DNA from: Trichobilharzia szidati
Taxonomy: Eukaryota; Platyhelminthes; Trematoda; Strigeidida; Schistosomatidae
DNA length: 64,000 nucleotides
NCBI GenBank assembly: GCA_944472155.2
Contig: OX235271.1
Location: forward strand, 97,167,256 to 97,231,255
Direction: 5' to 3'
The notes beneath the pieces are model-generated. The model ran no database searches. It had not been told where the DNA came from and worked only from the letters and a program-made list of their open reading frames with translations. The position numbers and the translations under genes are program-made. This document shows, in pieces, positions 44,991-56,149 of this stretch; the stretch's first letter is position 1; every line of letters starts with the position of its first letter.

Positions 44991-47478
44991 ATTTCTGACC
45001 TGATTCTGAATGGTTCTGATTTGGGATGTATTAAAATGTTGTGTATCCCGTTTTTTGTGTTTTGTTAACTCTTTGATAAAATGCAACCCGACCGTCTTAT
45101 AGACGAAAACTATGACAGTATATCTGATATAGAAAGTTGATAGACTGTTAGTGCTGCTGCGTATCAAGTAAGAAGATTCATGCTCTTCAAAGTATACTTG
45201 TAAGCAAGGTAAGTGGTAAATTAATTAGTATCATCACATTTTAGTCGGTCCTCCATGGGAAAAAATACCCATTAAATATCAAACGAAACTCTAAAGTATT
45301 TGACAGGGGAGCCTCGATGGGCATATTGCCAAACCGGTGATAATTATTCTATAGGATGCAATTAACACTATCGTTTTCTGTATTCTAGAGGATGGAATTC
45401 GCTGCTTGAGTAATGTGTCAACTGAGCACTGGTCGACAACCATATCTAATCTCACTGTTTTAATGCATATGACTAATTTTGTGTTTTCAGTTTGTACTCA
45501 TCTGTACTTCTGTATTTCAAGTGTTAAAGTTGTCACTGTTACTATCCGTTAGAGGTAGTGATGAGCAAAATATGGCATTTTGTACAAATCAGTTGTTGAA
45601 TAGCAACTGATATAGTTGCTTGATTCTAACAGGTGATTAAAAAGTTAAGTGCAAAATTTATCATATAGTAAATACACTGTTACAACACTTTGGTGTACTA
45701 AGTTCTCTTCATCCTTCTAGATGTATTCAGAATTCGCTTAACTTTTAATGTTGTACGCTTTGTATTTCCCGGAACTCGAGCACAACTAAATATGCTCTCC
45801 TAATATGTGATGATTTGTGAACCACCAATCTTCTACTATATAGATTTGCAAGACTGTATGTCGTTTTTATTCACATATGCCACACATATTGTCTTTGATC
45901 AAATCTTGTTTGTAGGTGGTAACGTCTAATAGGGTGATTCTAGCTAATGTATGACACTACCAAATATGTAAATGTTGACTAATAACAGTAATTACTAAAA
46001 TATCTTAAAATACTGATATGATTTCGTTGTATTTTTCTTCAAATGTGTCATGAAAACTGAATGTAAAATGTGTGTTTTGAAAGTTTTCACAGCAAATGAT
46101 AAGTAAATTCGCCTGGAAGCAATTTTAAATTATCGATTAGCGGGTGAAGATACTGATCACTGCACTGGTGCTTTCGTTAACAACATGGCACTGCTAAAGT
46201 GGTTTCCCATAATTTCTTTCTCTGTAATCTGTGTTATTCTTGAGGAGTAGACTAGGAGCGAACAGTGGATATCCTCCAGTTTTTAAGATATTTTGCATAC
46301 TTTTATCGCTGCTCGATCGGTAGAGCACCTGACGGACGAGCCTTAACCTGGTGATTTGAATTCCACGCCTCCATAACACTGGGCCACTTCTGCCCGATTT
46401 TTGTAACATAAGGATAGGAAGTTACTTGTCAGAACCTTGGAATATTGTCGTCAGCCCAGTCACCAATATACAATGGGGAGGAACTTCATACTTAAGAAGT
46501 CTTCACTAGCACTGACTGAACTGACTAGGATAGACAATCACTAAATTTCTAGAAGTTTCCAGTCAAGTAATTAAAGCCTCAGGTAGAATTTTAGAAGCTT
46601 GGAGTAAAACACTACACTTATCTAGATGTAGTTATTGATTGTTAGTAGTTTCAGTTCACTGTATCACGATAATGTTTATATCAGAGCCTTAGATTCATTT
46701 TTAATTCCAAATTTCCTCATTCTCTGGATGCGGTTGCATTCTCTTAGCTGGGTAGTAGTTAAACTGTGAAATTCTGAACATCCTTGTGAAGTGAACATAT
46801 TTGATCTGGTTTTGAGACAAAAGTTGGATTCAAAGTCCTGTAGTATCTATAATAATTCGTATTTTGTAATTTTTTCCGTGAAAAAAAACCTAAATTGATC
46901 TGTCTATCGCGTGAAAACTGCATTCACCAGACATTCCAGTCAATTTATTTCAGATAACTAACTGTTCGATTGCACTTGAGCTGCAAACTGATAACTGTAA
47001 CAAATAAACAAAGTCTAACAGTGAGCAATTCATTAATTATTCAGTTACTTATTTCCTTGAAGGACAGTTGATTAATGTATGACAAATTGTGAATTCCTTT
47101 TTCACAATCAGTGTGATACACAAAAACTACTTTCTACTGATAATTTTCATTTTCTATACTTTTCTTTGACTGATTCAGTATTATTGATCGGTTGTAAATA
47201 TCGATCAGACCCACATAAATGATGGTAATGAAAAGTATTTATTCAGCTTTATATGGCATTATATATTATCAGAATCTTCATTTTGATGATTAAAACGTTC
47301 AGATTGAATCCGTAGGTAGTTTTAAGAAATACACATATGCTATACTAGACTAAACTAAAAGAGTCAGACTGAAATGAGGAAAACATTCACACGTACATCT
47401 TTCTTGCTTTGTGTTACGTGGAAGTCAGACTCATGACGACAGTTTTAAAGTTTATATGATGGATATTCACAACACAAT
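44991..47478. other. Intergenic, no gene recognised
   Basis: AT-rich with only short ORFs. It contains a tRNA-like segment at 46309-46390. A sequence near 46725 resembles part of the hairpin at 49105. Confidence 0.4.
46309..46390 (+). repeat. Degraded tRNA-like segment
   Basis: Has an A-box-like GCTCGATCGGTAGAGCACC and a weak B-box-like GATTTGAATTCC. No cloverleaf with paired acceptor stem is evident, so a SINE head or tRNA relic is more likely than a functional tRNA. Confidence 0.4.
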
Positions 47479-48187
47479 GATTAATCGGCAACTCTAAAGA
47501 ATAGCAGCCCAAACCGAAACTACCTAGCGAACGGACAAATGACCTTGAGCAACCAATCAGGTGACTCTGTTTTTTCCAGAGGTAATTATGGATGCTCTAC
47601 ACCTTTTGCGTTTCAAATTCGCTCCGGATCTTGTTTTTGATTACTGTTTGGATAACGGACTGGTTGGAAGGTCGAAAATTTGTCAGTGTGGAGGTGTCAT
47701 GCGTATACAAAGATACACTAGGTGCATCGATGGGTTTGTTTATTGGTGAAATGAGTGCCGAACCGGAAAATCAGTTCGGGAAGGTATGTCGTTCGTTTTA
47801 AGTTTACAGATTCCTTAGGTACTTTTGATAAAAAGAAAATATAATCGAGGGAGATTGAGTCACCTCAAAAAACGGATCAGATCTCTGAATGGATCAAGAC
47901 ATGCAATGATATACACTTATCTCGATGAGTTTATGTACAGGACTTGGTTTAACATAAGCATCAAGACTCCTATGAGAAATTGGGAGGTATTTTGCAACAT
48001 ATACGAGAACGTTGTCTTTTGTAACTATTTTTTAACGTTGCATTACTTATACATAAACGATTTATTAAAATTATGCGCGGATTTTTTGAGCCTGCTGATT
48101 GGTCAAACTTGTCCTTGTCAAGGTCATTTGCCCGTTCGCTAGATAGTTTCGGTTTGGGCTGATATTCTTTAGAGTTGTCGATTAATC
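47479..48187. mobile_element. 709-bp element with ~70-bp terminal inverted repeats
   Basis: The ends 47479-47549 and 48117-48187 are reverse complements with about five mismatches (both contain CAGCCCAAACCGAAACTA). Each end has TTAA two bases in (47481 and 48182), as a TTAA target duplication would. The interior has short plus-strand ORFs (47561-47749, 47825-48142) with no recognised family. Likely a non-autonomous DNA transposon. Assignment to the piggyBac superfamily would rest on TTAA alone and is only a suggestion. Confidence 0.65.
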
Positions 48188-49104
48188 TTCTATCATAAGT
48201 GATAATTGTACATATTCCTGTGGAAATATGTGGCTTTGTTTCGATCAGATAGTCGAGACTTAGTTGTTGGTATGATGTTGTATTGTGAGGACAATATATA
48301 AATAACAACTAACTCCAGGGTATCACGTGACCGATTTATAAACATCAATTCGTTTCGTTTGTGTTTGTTTTCATAGTCTAAACACTTTGATATTGATACT
48401 ACTTTTATTGATATATATCACAAGGTTGTGTATTGGTTACTATATATATGGATGCAAAAGCACATGACGATTGAAATTATACTCTATACTTTGACTTTCA
48501 CATAATTCAAGTCAACACTTGTTCTCTTTTATGTCTGTTTCAGAAATAAGTTGGTCAGTGAGATCAAGTCTGACCTAGGTATGTGCAGGAAACAATCAAC
48601 CTTTAATAATATTTGACATTTTGACTTCTATTAAATTTGAATTCAGAACAGCTACTAATATTATTGACTTTTAAAAGTTAGCAGACATTAAAGTGAACTC
48701 ATTTATGCACTTTTGCTGTAATTTACTCATGAGTTTTCATAATTAGAGCTAGTGAGATATATTCCTATTACCTTTCTATGATGTGGGTCCATTAGACACG
48801 GAAGTATTGTTAAGAGTGGAATTACTTTTCCTTCTAGGTGGTTTTTCTTTCTCTTCAAACAGATGCATTTATATCATGTTTTCTGCGGTTTGCCTATTCA
48901 ACTGAGATGTTATTTGTGGATTAACAATATTCATTAATAATTCATTCATATTTGGATAAAACGCATTTAGTTTTGTTTACACATAAATCTCGCCTATATG
49001 TAGTTATTTATGAAGTTTAGCTTTACATTGTATTTATCCAGAGAAAGATTTATCGTTTTCCGATATATAAACCTAAACAATTTAATTATTGTAGAGATTT
49101 CTGT
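48188..49104. other. Spacer, no gene recognised
   Basis: AT-rich with no supported feature. Confidence 0.4.
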
Positions 49105-49244
49105 ATTTTGATGTGGTTGTGTTCTCTGAGCTGGATAGTTGATTTGCGAAGCTTTCGTCACCCTACTAGGTGACATCTTCAGCGCATACTTCAATTTGAC
49201 TTCAAATTAACTATCCAGCTTAGAGAACACAACCACATCAAAAT
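49105..49244. repeat. Hairpin repeat with 42-nt arms
   Basis: The arms 49105-49146 and 49203-49244 differ from perfect complementarity at two positions (for example GTGGTTGTGTTCTCT against AGAGAACACAACCAC) around a 56-base loop. Its sequence lies next to the Penelope terminal fragment P8 and may be part of such a terminus. Confidence 0.75.
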
Positions 49245-49284
49245 CATCCACCTGAGCTACAAATCTTCTCCATCATATCTAGAT

Positions 49285-49344
49285 TTCTGTATATTCGAAT
49301 GAATGAAAAAACAAAATGATATTATTCTTTACTGACGTTTCGCT
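49285..49344 (-). mobile_element. Penelope copy P8, left fragment
   Basis: Matches the terminal part of P6 (40115-40150) up to TGACGTTTCGCT, where LINE L3 interrupts it. The continuation resumes at 52685. Confidence 0.8.
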
Positions 49345-52300
49345 TGTTATTATTACTACTCCCTTGGGCTCCTAGTGGAACATAGGGCCTCAACAACACA
49401 TCTCCACTTTCTTCTATTCTCTGCTGTCCTATTCAGTTGGATACACGATTGACCGTAATGTCTCATCTCCTCCTCTACGTCACACAGTCTCCAACATGTC
49501 ACCCTCTCACTGAAAATCCACTCGAGCAACGGTCTGCATTGCGCGCGATGTCCTTCGACGGCCTCCTCAACGTATGCCCAGTCCATCTCCACTTTCTTCG
49601 ACATATTTGTTGAGCAATCGACTCTCGGCTGGTTTGTTACCAGCCAGAGTTCCTTGTTACTAATTCTTTCTGGCCTGCCAGCGAAGTGGGCAGCTGTTGA
49701 TAAAAGGCTGTAACTTGTTGCAAATCCTTTCCGTAATACACAGTGCGAGTTTCTGACCCATATATTGAAGAACTGACTGACTAACTGACATTTGTGTTGA
49801 AAATCCGAATCTTGTTCTCAATGCTGACTGGCTGGCTGGCTGGCTGAGTGCAGTGCAGAAGATTTCGAAACTGGTTTCAGGTTGGCGAAGGCGTATCTCA
49901 CCTTTCCAATCCATGCTGGCGAGCTTTGACATCTTCATCCGTTCGAACTGTCTGTGGTTGAAACCGTGCTTCCTGACGAGAAAAGGGAAGTCAGGAAGTA
50001 ACCTCTGTCAAATCTCTCCCGTTGGTGGTGGGTGATTGGTGCTGGTTGTTGTGGTTGTCACAGTTGTTGCAGTTGGTTGGTTGGTTATCTTCATCACCTC
50101 CGTCTCCAACTTCTCTATGTTCACCTGGAGGCTTGTCTTCACTGCCTGTCTCGCCTCTTCAGTCAGTTTCTTGGTTTTCACCTGCCTGCAAGTCTTCGTG
50201 TGTGTGTGCCATGAGACATAAATCATCCACACGCGAAATCGAGATCATCTAGAGTATTCTTATCGGTCAGTGCAGTGTATTCCTGTCTTCTCACTCCCTG
50301 TGCACAGTCTGATGCATAATTCAGTCGATCACAATTAGGCATATCATCGGAGATAGCAGATAGGCAGCCAGCTTGTCTTACTCCTGTATTCACTTCAATA
50401 GAAGGCTTCGCTGAGTTTTCCGTTGTGGATCACCTGGTATGTGGCACTGTCATACAGCCAGCTGTTGAATGAGGTTGATAAAGATTTGGAGCAGACCATA
50501 GTTCCAGAATTATTTCACTGTCAGTCGAAGGCCTTTTTGAAGTCGATGAAGTTGAGGTAGGGTGGGGTTTGACTGCCATTTTGTGCTTTGTTCAGTGATG
50601 ATGATGGTGTGTAGCGTTGCAACTTGTTCAGCACATGATTTGCCTTTCTTGAATGCAGCTTGTTCCGGTTGGTGGGCGAGTTTCAAGTGAAGATAGTCGA
50701 TTGAAGAGTCCTATGAAGTGGTCAGCACATTGTTTGATTTGCTCCCCTCCCCCTTGGTAATCAGGTTCCCTTGAGCATCTTTTATTAGTTTCATCATCTG
50801 CATTGAAACGCATTGACCTGGTTATCCAATATAATTATTGTTCTGAGGTCTCTTCCACCTGCCTGCAGCCTGCCTCTTCTGCTTCAGTTGTCTCTAGACA
50901 GTGTGTCGCAGAACTGTCTTTTGTCTTTCCTACTACTCCTTTTTCACTTCTATCTTTATTCAGTGCAGTGTATATTGAACTCAGCTTCTCACTCTCTTGT
51001 CCATCTCTGCATTGATTCATTTTCTCTCTCACCATCCTCCTCTTCTGTCTTCTTCTCTCATAGATTATCTTGCAGGTAGATGTCCATTGAGAGCCATTAC
51101 TTTTATTGTCTTGCCTCTTCTTTCTTCCTTAAACAGTTCTACACACCTCCTTGAGCATCACCTTCAGACAGTTAGTCTCAGTGTTGTTCCACACAGGTTT
51201 CTTTAGTGATACCACGTAGTTTCTCCAACTTTGGTCTGATCTGATCTGTAGTGAAGGTTGACGTCCCTTGTAGTTTCTTCCTTCAGTTTCTGAATGCTTG
51301 ACCTGAATTACAGTGGCCTGTCTCCAATTGTTCTGAAGGATTTCAGCTTCACCTTGTAGGTAGGTTGCTTGAACCAGATGATGATGTGAGCCCACATCTG
51401 CCTCCTTTCTCGAATCAGCAGGCCAGCTGCGTCTCCACTTCCTTAAGCAGCACTGAGATGAAATCTTTCTGGTTTGTAGTGTTGTAACAACAGAAGACAA
51501 TGGCCAGGCAACAGAACGTTTATTACGGAAAATCAACACATATTTATAGATTTTGATGTACATTATTGGAGGTTAATGTTAGTATAAAATACAGTCTGTT
51601 GATTGGTTGTTTCTCACACAAAGTTAACCCTGCATCTCTTGTGGCTGTGTCAGTTCATCTATATGTTAACTGTATCCGCCTGTCCATCTTGACCTTGTTT
51701 TCACATGATTAACATTGATCTCAATTACTGTCAACCAATTTGGCTAGCAACCATCTTTCACCACAGTGTATCCTTCAGGCGCAATCCATATCACTAGCCT
51801 TGTGTATATTATTGTGGGTGTAGACGCTGCCTCCGATTACTAAATCACCGAAGGCGGAGAAGTGTGCGAATTGTTTTCCGTTCTCATTCCTTTCGCAAGA
51901 CGAAGGCCTGCCGACCCACGATGAGTTCTCTTCCTGTATTACCTGCTCCCAGTTTGGCTGGCATTCATATCATCCATGAGGATTTTGATGTCACCATTTG
52001 GGATGTTGTCCACTACTTTTTTATTTGTCTATAAAAACTGTCCTTTTCTTATTCCTTGTTGTATTTTGGATTGTGCGTAGCATTGGATAATTGTGACCTT
52101 ACTTCCTTCCTTCCGATTTGAATCTTGCTGTCATGATCGTGTGGGATAAAATTGATTCCCACTGCATAAGAGCTTTGGCTGATATTGGTGACATCACGAT
52201 AGCCACTCACTGGCTCAGTGTGCTGGTGGTTGTCGTCTGAGTGACCAGACCACAGTAGATCACTGACTCTGCAGTTGATAATTTCAATAGTCTTCATCCA

Positions 52301-52684
52301 TTCCATCTGCTGTCCCAGATTCCCAGCACTTCTGTACCATACCTTTTCATTTATTTGGCTGCTTGGGAGGCCTTCCTAACCTCATACATTGTACTTACAT
52401 TCCACATCCCCATTCTTATTCCTGCTTTTATCGAGAGAAAAAATATCGGCTGAGTGGTTTCCCGAAGGCTTTCACCAGCCTGCTGTCATTTTGCCTCTCC
52501 GATTTCAGAGAATAATAAGTTTGTATTCTATATTTTTTTGTATTTTTAATATTTTTATTGTATGTTGAAGTTTCTGTAGAAGTTTATTTGGTTTGTGGGG
52601 TAGGGTCGCTATCCCTACTCCCTAACCCTCCCTCTTTAGCCTATCTTGGGACCTACTAGAGAGTTAGTAAACTAGGCGAGGTTA
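49345..52684 (-). mobile_element. RTE-clade LINE, copy L3, inserted in P8
   Basis: Full-length or nearly so: ~3.05 kb once the inserted LTR is removed. Minus-strand order is a 5' region (52684-52450, with homology to the C-type SINE body), endonuclease remnants (52450-51800), pre-RT and RT remnants (51480-50400), C-terminal tail (about 49900-49500), and a 3' end with CATAGGGCCTCAA and a (TAA)n tail. Heavily decayed: stops and indels throughout. It is flanked by ACGTTTCGCT (49335-49344) and ACGTTTCACT (52685-52694), a 10-bp target duplication with one mismatch. Confidence 0.88.
51483..51765 (-). mobile_element. Probable solo LTR inside L3
   Basis: A 283-bp block absent from L1 at the same place. 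It begins TGTAACAACAG and ends CACCACA (TGT...ACA termini) and is flanked by GTGT on both sides (51479-51482 and 51766-51769), a 4-bp duplication. On the minus strand it has an AATAAA followed by ~50 bases to the end and an upstream TATTTTATAC, as expected of an LTR in that orientation. No internal retrotransposon sequence lies next to it, so it is a solo LTR. The family is not identified. Confidence 0.6.
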
Positions 52685-53245
52685 ACGTTTCACTATTTAA
52701 TGCTAATAGCTTTATCAAAGTGATATTAAACCAGAATTTACAAAATGTCAGCTTATATACAGTAACGTAATCACACCTCTGCAGCATGAGGTAATTTTTA
52801 CATTTTCAAGTGGAAGCATGGGTGAAGATGATAAACCATGTGCAGATTATTGAATATGATAAGTGTATGGTATTATAAAAACAGCGTGTGTTTACATAAT
52901 GAAATCGCTTATCATATTTGTGCTGATTCTGTCACTTCATAAGAGAGGAAGAGAGTCACAACTGGATCAGACTCTTTTTAATCCGTTATTCATACTCAGA
53001 CAGTTTGGATTCCACTTAAGATGAAGTGTTTATGATACGAGGCGGTCTTTGGGATGTTTGAAATTTTCCTGGATGATTTCAGTATTGTCAAAATCAATTT
53101 TTATAGTCTGATTCTATAGCGTATAGACCTATGAATGACTACTTTTCATTGGGAAATACAAAACTTCTGTAATAATGAGTATCGTAAACCCACTGACCAA
53201 AAATTTTAAAACTATCAAATGTAATTTTGGTTTGGACATGCATAC
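52685..53245 (-). mobile_element. Penelope copy P8, right fragment with inverted terminus
   Basis: 52685-53145 matches the 3' part of P6 (40140-40700), covering the 3' untranslated region and the end of the endonuclease. From 53147 the sequence switches to plus orientation and matches the reverse complement of the P6 terminal segment (40013-40112). So P8 is a short 3' fragment whose truncated side carries an inverted terminal piece. Confidence 0.8.
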
Positions 53246-53737
53246 AAAACACTGTCAGTCACATATTCCACAGGATTGCATTGCTTCGCATGCATAAATG
53301 CTCATCTTTTGAGTAAACTCCACTGATATCACTTATCATTATAATCAAGGCATGATTTCCTTAATTTTACAGTTTTTATTTATAGTACACATCTGATTAT
53401 ATAACATAAGCCTTAGAGACAAACAAAAACGTGTAAAACGAAACGCAACTTACACTTTTCTGACATTTTTTCATATGAACCTTGATAATTAGTCAGTAAA
53501 CTTGGTGTATGATGCTCATAACTTCCTCCGAATGGATTATCTGAAAAATAAATTCATATAAGTGTATATTATCTTGTGAATAGCTTTCATTCAAGTAGTT
53601 ATTTATTTATGCAGATGAATTCATAGAAGTAAAATTAAACAAGTTTAGTAATATAAAAGTTTTCAAAATATTTGACCTCGACATATTTATACCTAGAGTG
53701 ATATAAGTTCATTGACAAATCTATGTAAACAGTCTTA
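53246..53737. other. Spacer, no gene recognised
   Basis: AT-rich sequence with no supported feature. Confidence 0.4.
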
Positions 53738-54025
53738 TTTGCTTGGTGGATGGTGACTAGCAGTGGAATCCAGGATGCGCATTTCGTCCTATTTGGGACT
53801 CGTCTTCCAGCTGAATGTACCTGCATTCCCCAGTAAGTGATGATGTTCCCACCGAGGCTCGAACCCAGTGCCCATAGTTTCAAACGCTACTGCTAGTCAC
53901 CATCCACCAATTAAATTCTAATTACATGCCCAGACATCGTTGAAGCATTTGCACAAGAAGCCAACATGTCAACCTGAGACCGAGCACTTCGGTCCAATCA
54001 ATCGACGGGAAAATCTAAAATTCAA
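53738..54025 (-). mobile_element. Sm-alpha-type hammerhead SINE, copy S2, rearranged
   Basis: Minus strand: hammerhead segment (53750-53825), B box GGGTTCGAGCC, then at 53888 an abrupt switch to a short plus-orientation piece of the element's own end (ACTGCTAGTCACCATCCACC). The 5' part (53940-54020, CGGACCGAAGTGCTC region) follows again on the minus strand. The A-box part is lost at the switch. Confidence 0.8.
53764..53818 (-). ncRNA. Sm-alpha hammerhead segment of S2
   Basis: Minus strand: same core variant as S1 (CTGGAAGACGAG in place of CTGACGAG), stem II GTCC/GGAC, GAAATGCGC, and one stem I change (ACATTCAG). Confidence 0.72.
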
Positions 54026-55205
54026 TTTAAACAAACTTATTTGCTGTTGTTAAAAGACATCATGTCAACTGTTGCACAACATTCGTCTGTATAAGTGAAA
54101 GCAATTCGATCATCGATATCTGCGAAGAGTCTGGTGAAAATAATCGATTTTATAGCTTTCATATCCATTGATATGGTCATCAAGTTTATTTCAAGGGTGA
54201 AGATATATATACCATTGTAAAATGGCCAGGTGAAAAGTACATTTCAAGATTAAGCATATTAGTACGCCACTTCAGTGATATGAAGGTGATTTCATAATCA
54301 CCTTCGAAAGATAGAGCATTATTAAGAAAAATAAAAATTCACAAAGTAAGTATAATGGGGATAGAAGTAGTTCTTTGGAGCAAGCCAAGTTCTCATGTTA
54401 AATATGATGTGAATTTCACCGTCAAAATAGACAAATAAAAACAAGAATCTTGTTCCGTTTTTTTATGTGCACCACATGCTGTTTGCAGATGAGTCTTTCT
54501 TTTAGAAAAAATATCTGCTTACTACTTAAAATAAACTTGGAAATGGAAAGTAGTTTTGTCGACTAACTTGTATGGGAATAATATTTTATTAGAATAATTA
54601 TGCAATAAGTTAATATAAATGTGATTCATATGATTAAAAAAATATTGCAATTTCATTTTGGCTAATACGTGAGAATAAAGATGTTTGTTTAAAAGAAATT
54701 TGTGTGTGAAAACTTCTGGCTATAAAATTCACATGTGAAAGTCAGCGGGATAATTTTTTAGCGTTTTTATTCTGCTTAAGCTTTGATAGCGAAGACATTC
54801 TGCCAGAGGATTTCTCAGACAGCAGGTAAGTGTCTGAGCATCTTCAGCTGAAGCGAATCCGTAGGTGACTATAAAGAGTCGACTGTATGGCATGCAATTG
54901 AAGCATAAACATACACAATTTGTTAAACAATGTCAGCTGTCAACAGGGAGTTACAACCAGCCATAAGAAATGACAGTGAAGTGTGCTACTAATCCACTTG
55001 TTGAGCACCAGTAAAAACTCATGAATTGTTATCCAACCTGACTGATCTTACAAGTTAAATTAGATCAATTTTGCTTTGTGTATTAGTTTTTAAAAATTGT
55101 GGAATGTTTGGGTGGTTTTAGCGTATAACTGTCCAAGAGTAAGACTTGGACACTGTAACACAGCATAATCTTATATTAGATTGTTTATTCAGTAAAGCGC
55201 ATTAC
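54026..55205. other. Spacer, no gene recognised
   Basis: AT-rich. A block near 55140 resembles the short repeat at 6076 and probably belongs to the P9 flank. Confidence 0.4.
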
Positions 55206-55231
55206 ATAACGGTCAGCTCTTTTGTTCAACT

Positions 55232-55603
55232 TTGCCAGCTTTGAAAATGTCTTCGATAGTGGACAAATACCCACCTCATGTTACCTCCAACTGTGTCTAC
55301 CAATTTACATGTACATGCCAAAGCACATACATGGGAAGAACAGAGAGAAGGGTTATTGTCCGCATTTCTGAACACATACCAAAGAACCTGAGACTGAATG
55401 GTCCACAAGTATTAAACAGTGTAACTGCGCGTCATCTATTAGACACTGGTCATAATGTAGACAACTTGAAGTCATTCAAAATAATCAACAAGCAAAAGAA
55501 ACCTAGCTTGCTACGCTTTGCTGAAACAATTGCTATCAGACGACTTAAATCAAATCTATGTACGCAGAAAGAGACAGTGGTGAATCTTGCACTGCCCTGG
55601 TGA
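55232..55603 (+). CDS. P9 GIY-YIG endonuclease, 5'-truncated
   Basis: 123 open codons of the P1/P3/P10 lineage: NCVYQFTCTCQSTYMGRTERR (YIG is YMG here), VRISEHIPKNLRL, ARHLLDTGHNVDN and LLRFAETIAIRRLKSNLCTQKE, then the natural end LALPW. The frame is uninterrupted to the C-terminus. The endonuclease core is present but the RT is lost, so it is a relic although open. Confidence 0.83.
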   Translation: MPALKMSSIVDKYPPHVTSNCVYQFTCTCQSTYMGRTERRVIVRISEHIPKNLRLNGPQVLNSVTARHLLDTGHNVDNLKSFKIINKQKKPSLLRFAETIAIRRLKSNLCTQKETVVNLALPW

Positions 55604-55791
55604 CAACAAAATATACAACTTTTATGAGTCACCCTTTTTCTTGTTTAGAAAACTCTACTCTCTCATCTAAACATGACTCACCCCTTCTTGTTCTTTTTTC
55701 TTCCTTTTTTCTATTGGCTATTAGATAAAGCATTTTCTCTAGTTACGTAATCTACTTTTGTGTTATGCTCTGTCTAGCTAAACCTTGTTTC

Positions 55792-55796
<5 letters not shown>

Positions 55797-55832
<36 letters not shown>
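55797..55832. repeat. TA microsatellite in P9 terminus
   Basis: About 18 uninterrupted TA/AT units. Confidence 0.9.
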
Positions 55833-55835
<3 letters not shown>

Positions 55836-56149
55836 ACTCTGTTTTTGTTTCCAAGCCTAATTGCCTAATTATTCTATAAATATTTATAAACTGTCAAATA
55901 TTGATCACAGTTCATTTGAATTATTCTATAAATAGTCAGTGTTTGTAACTCTTAATTAGTTAAATCATTCCGGACTAATGTTACTTTTACTTCCCACCAA
56001 TTACTCCTTGTGATCGTGGAAAAGTATGTTCAAATCTTTGATGTAATGTAATTCATATTTTTTATTGTTCATGTTGTAGCCAGTTGAGAAGAATCCTCGA
56101 AATAATAAAAGATGAGCTCATATTATCCTGGTACGATTATTGTTCTTGC

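Larger units (their letters stand above)
55206..56115 (+). mobile_element. Penelope-like element, copy P9, 3' end
   Basis: GIY-YIG domain plus terminal segment ending CGAAATAATAAAAGATGAGC near 56110. RT missing. The terminal region contains the TA microsatellite. Confidence 0.85.

Noticed and set aside
46309..46390. A functional tRNA gene
   Set aside because: Only the A-box side is good; the B box and acceptor pairing are poor.
47825..48142. 105-codon ORF in the TIR element as a transposase
   Set aside because: It reads into the terminal inverted repeat, and I could identify no catalytic triad or helix-turn-helix.
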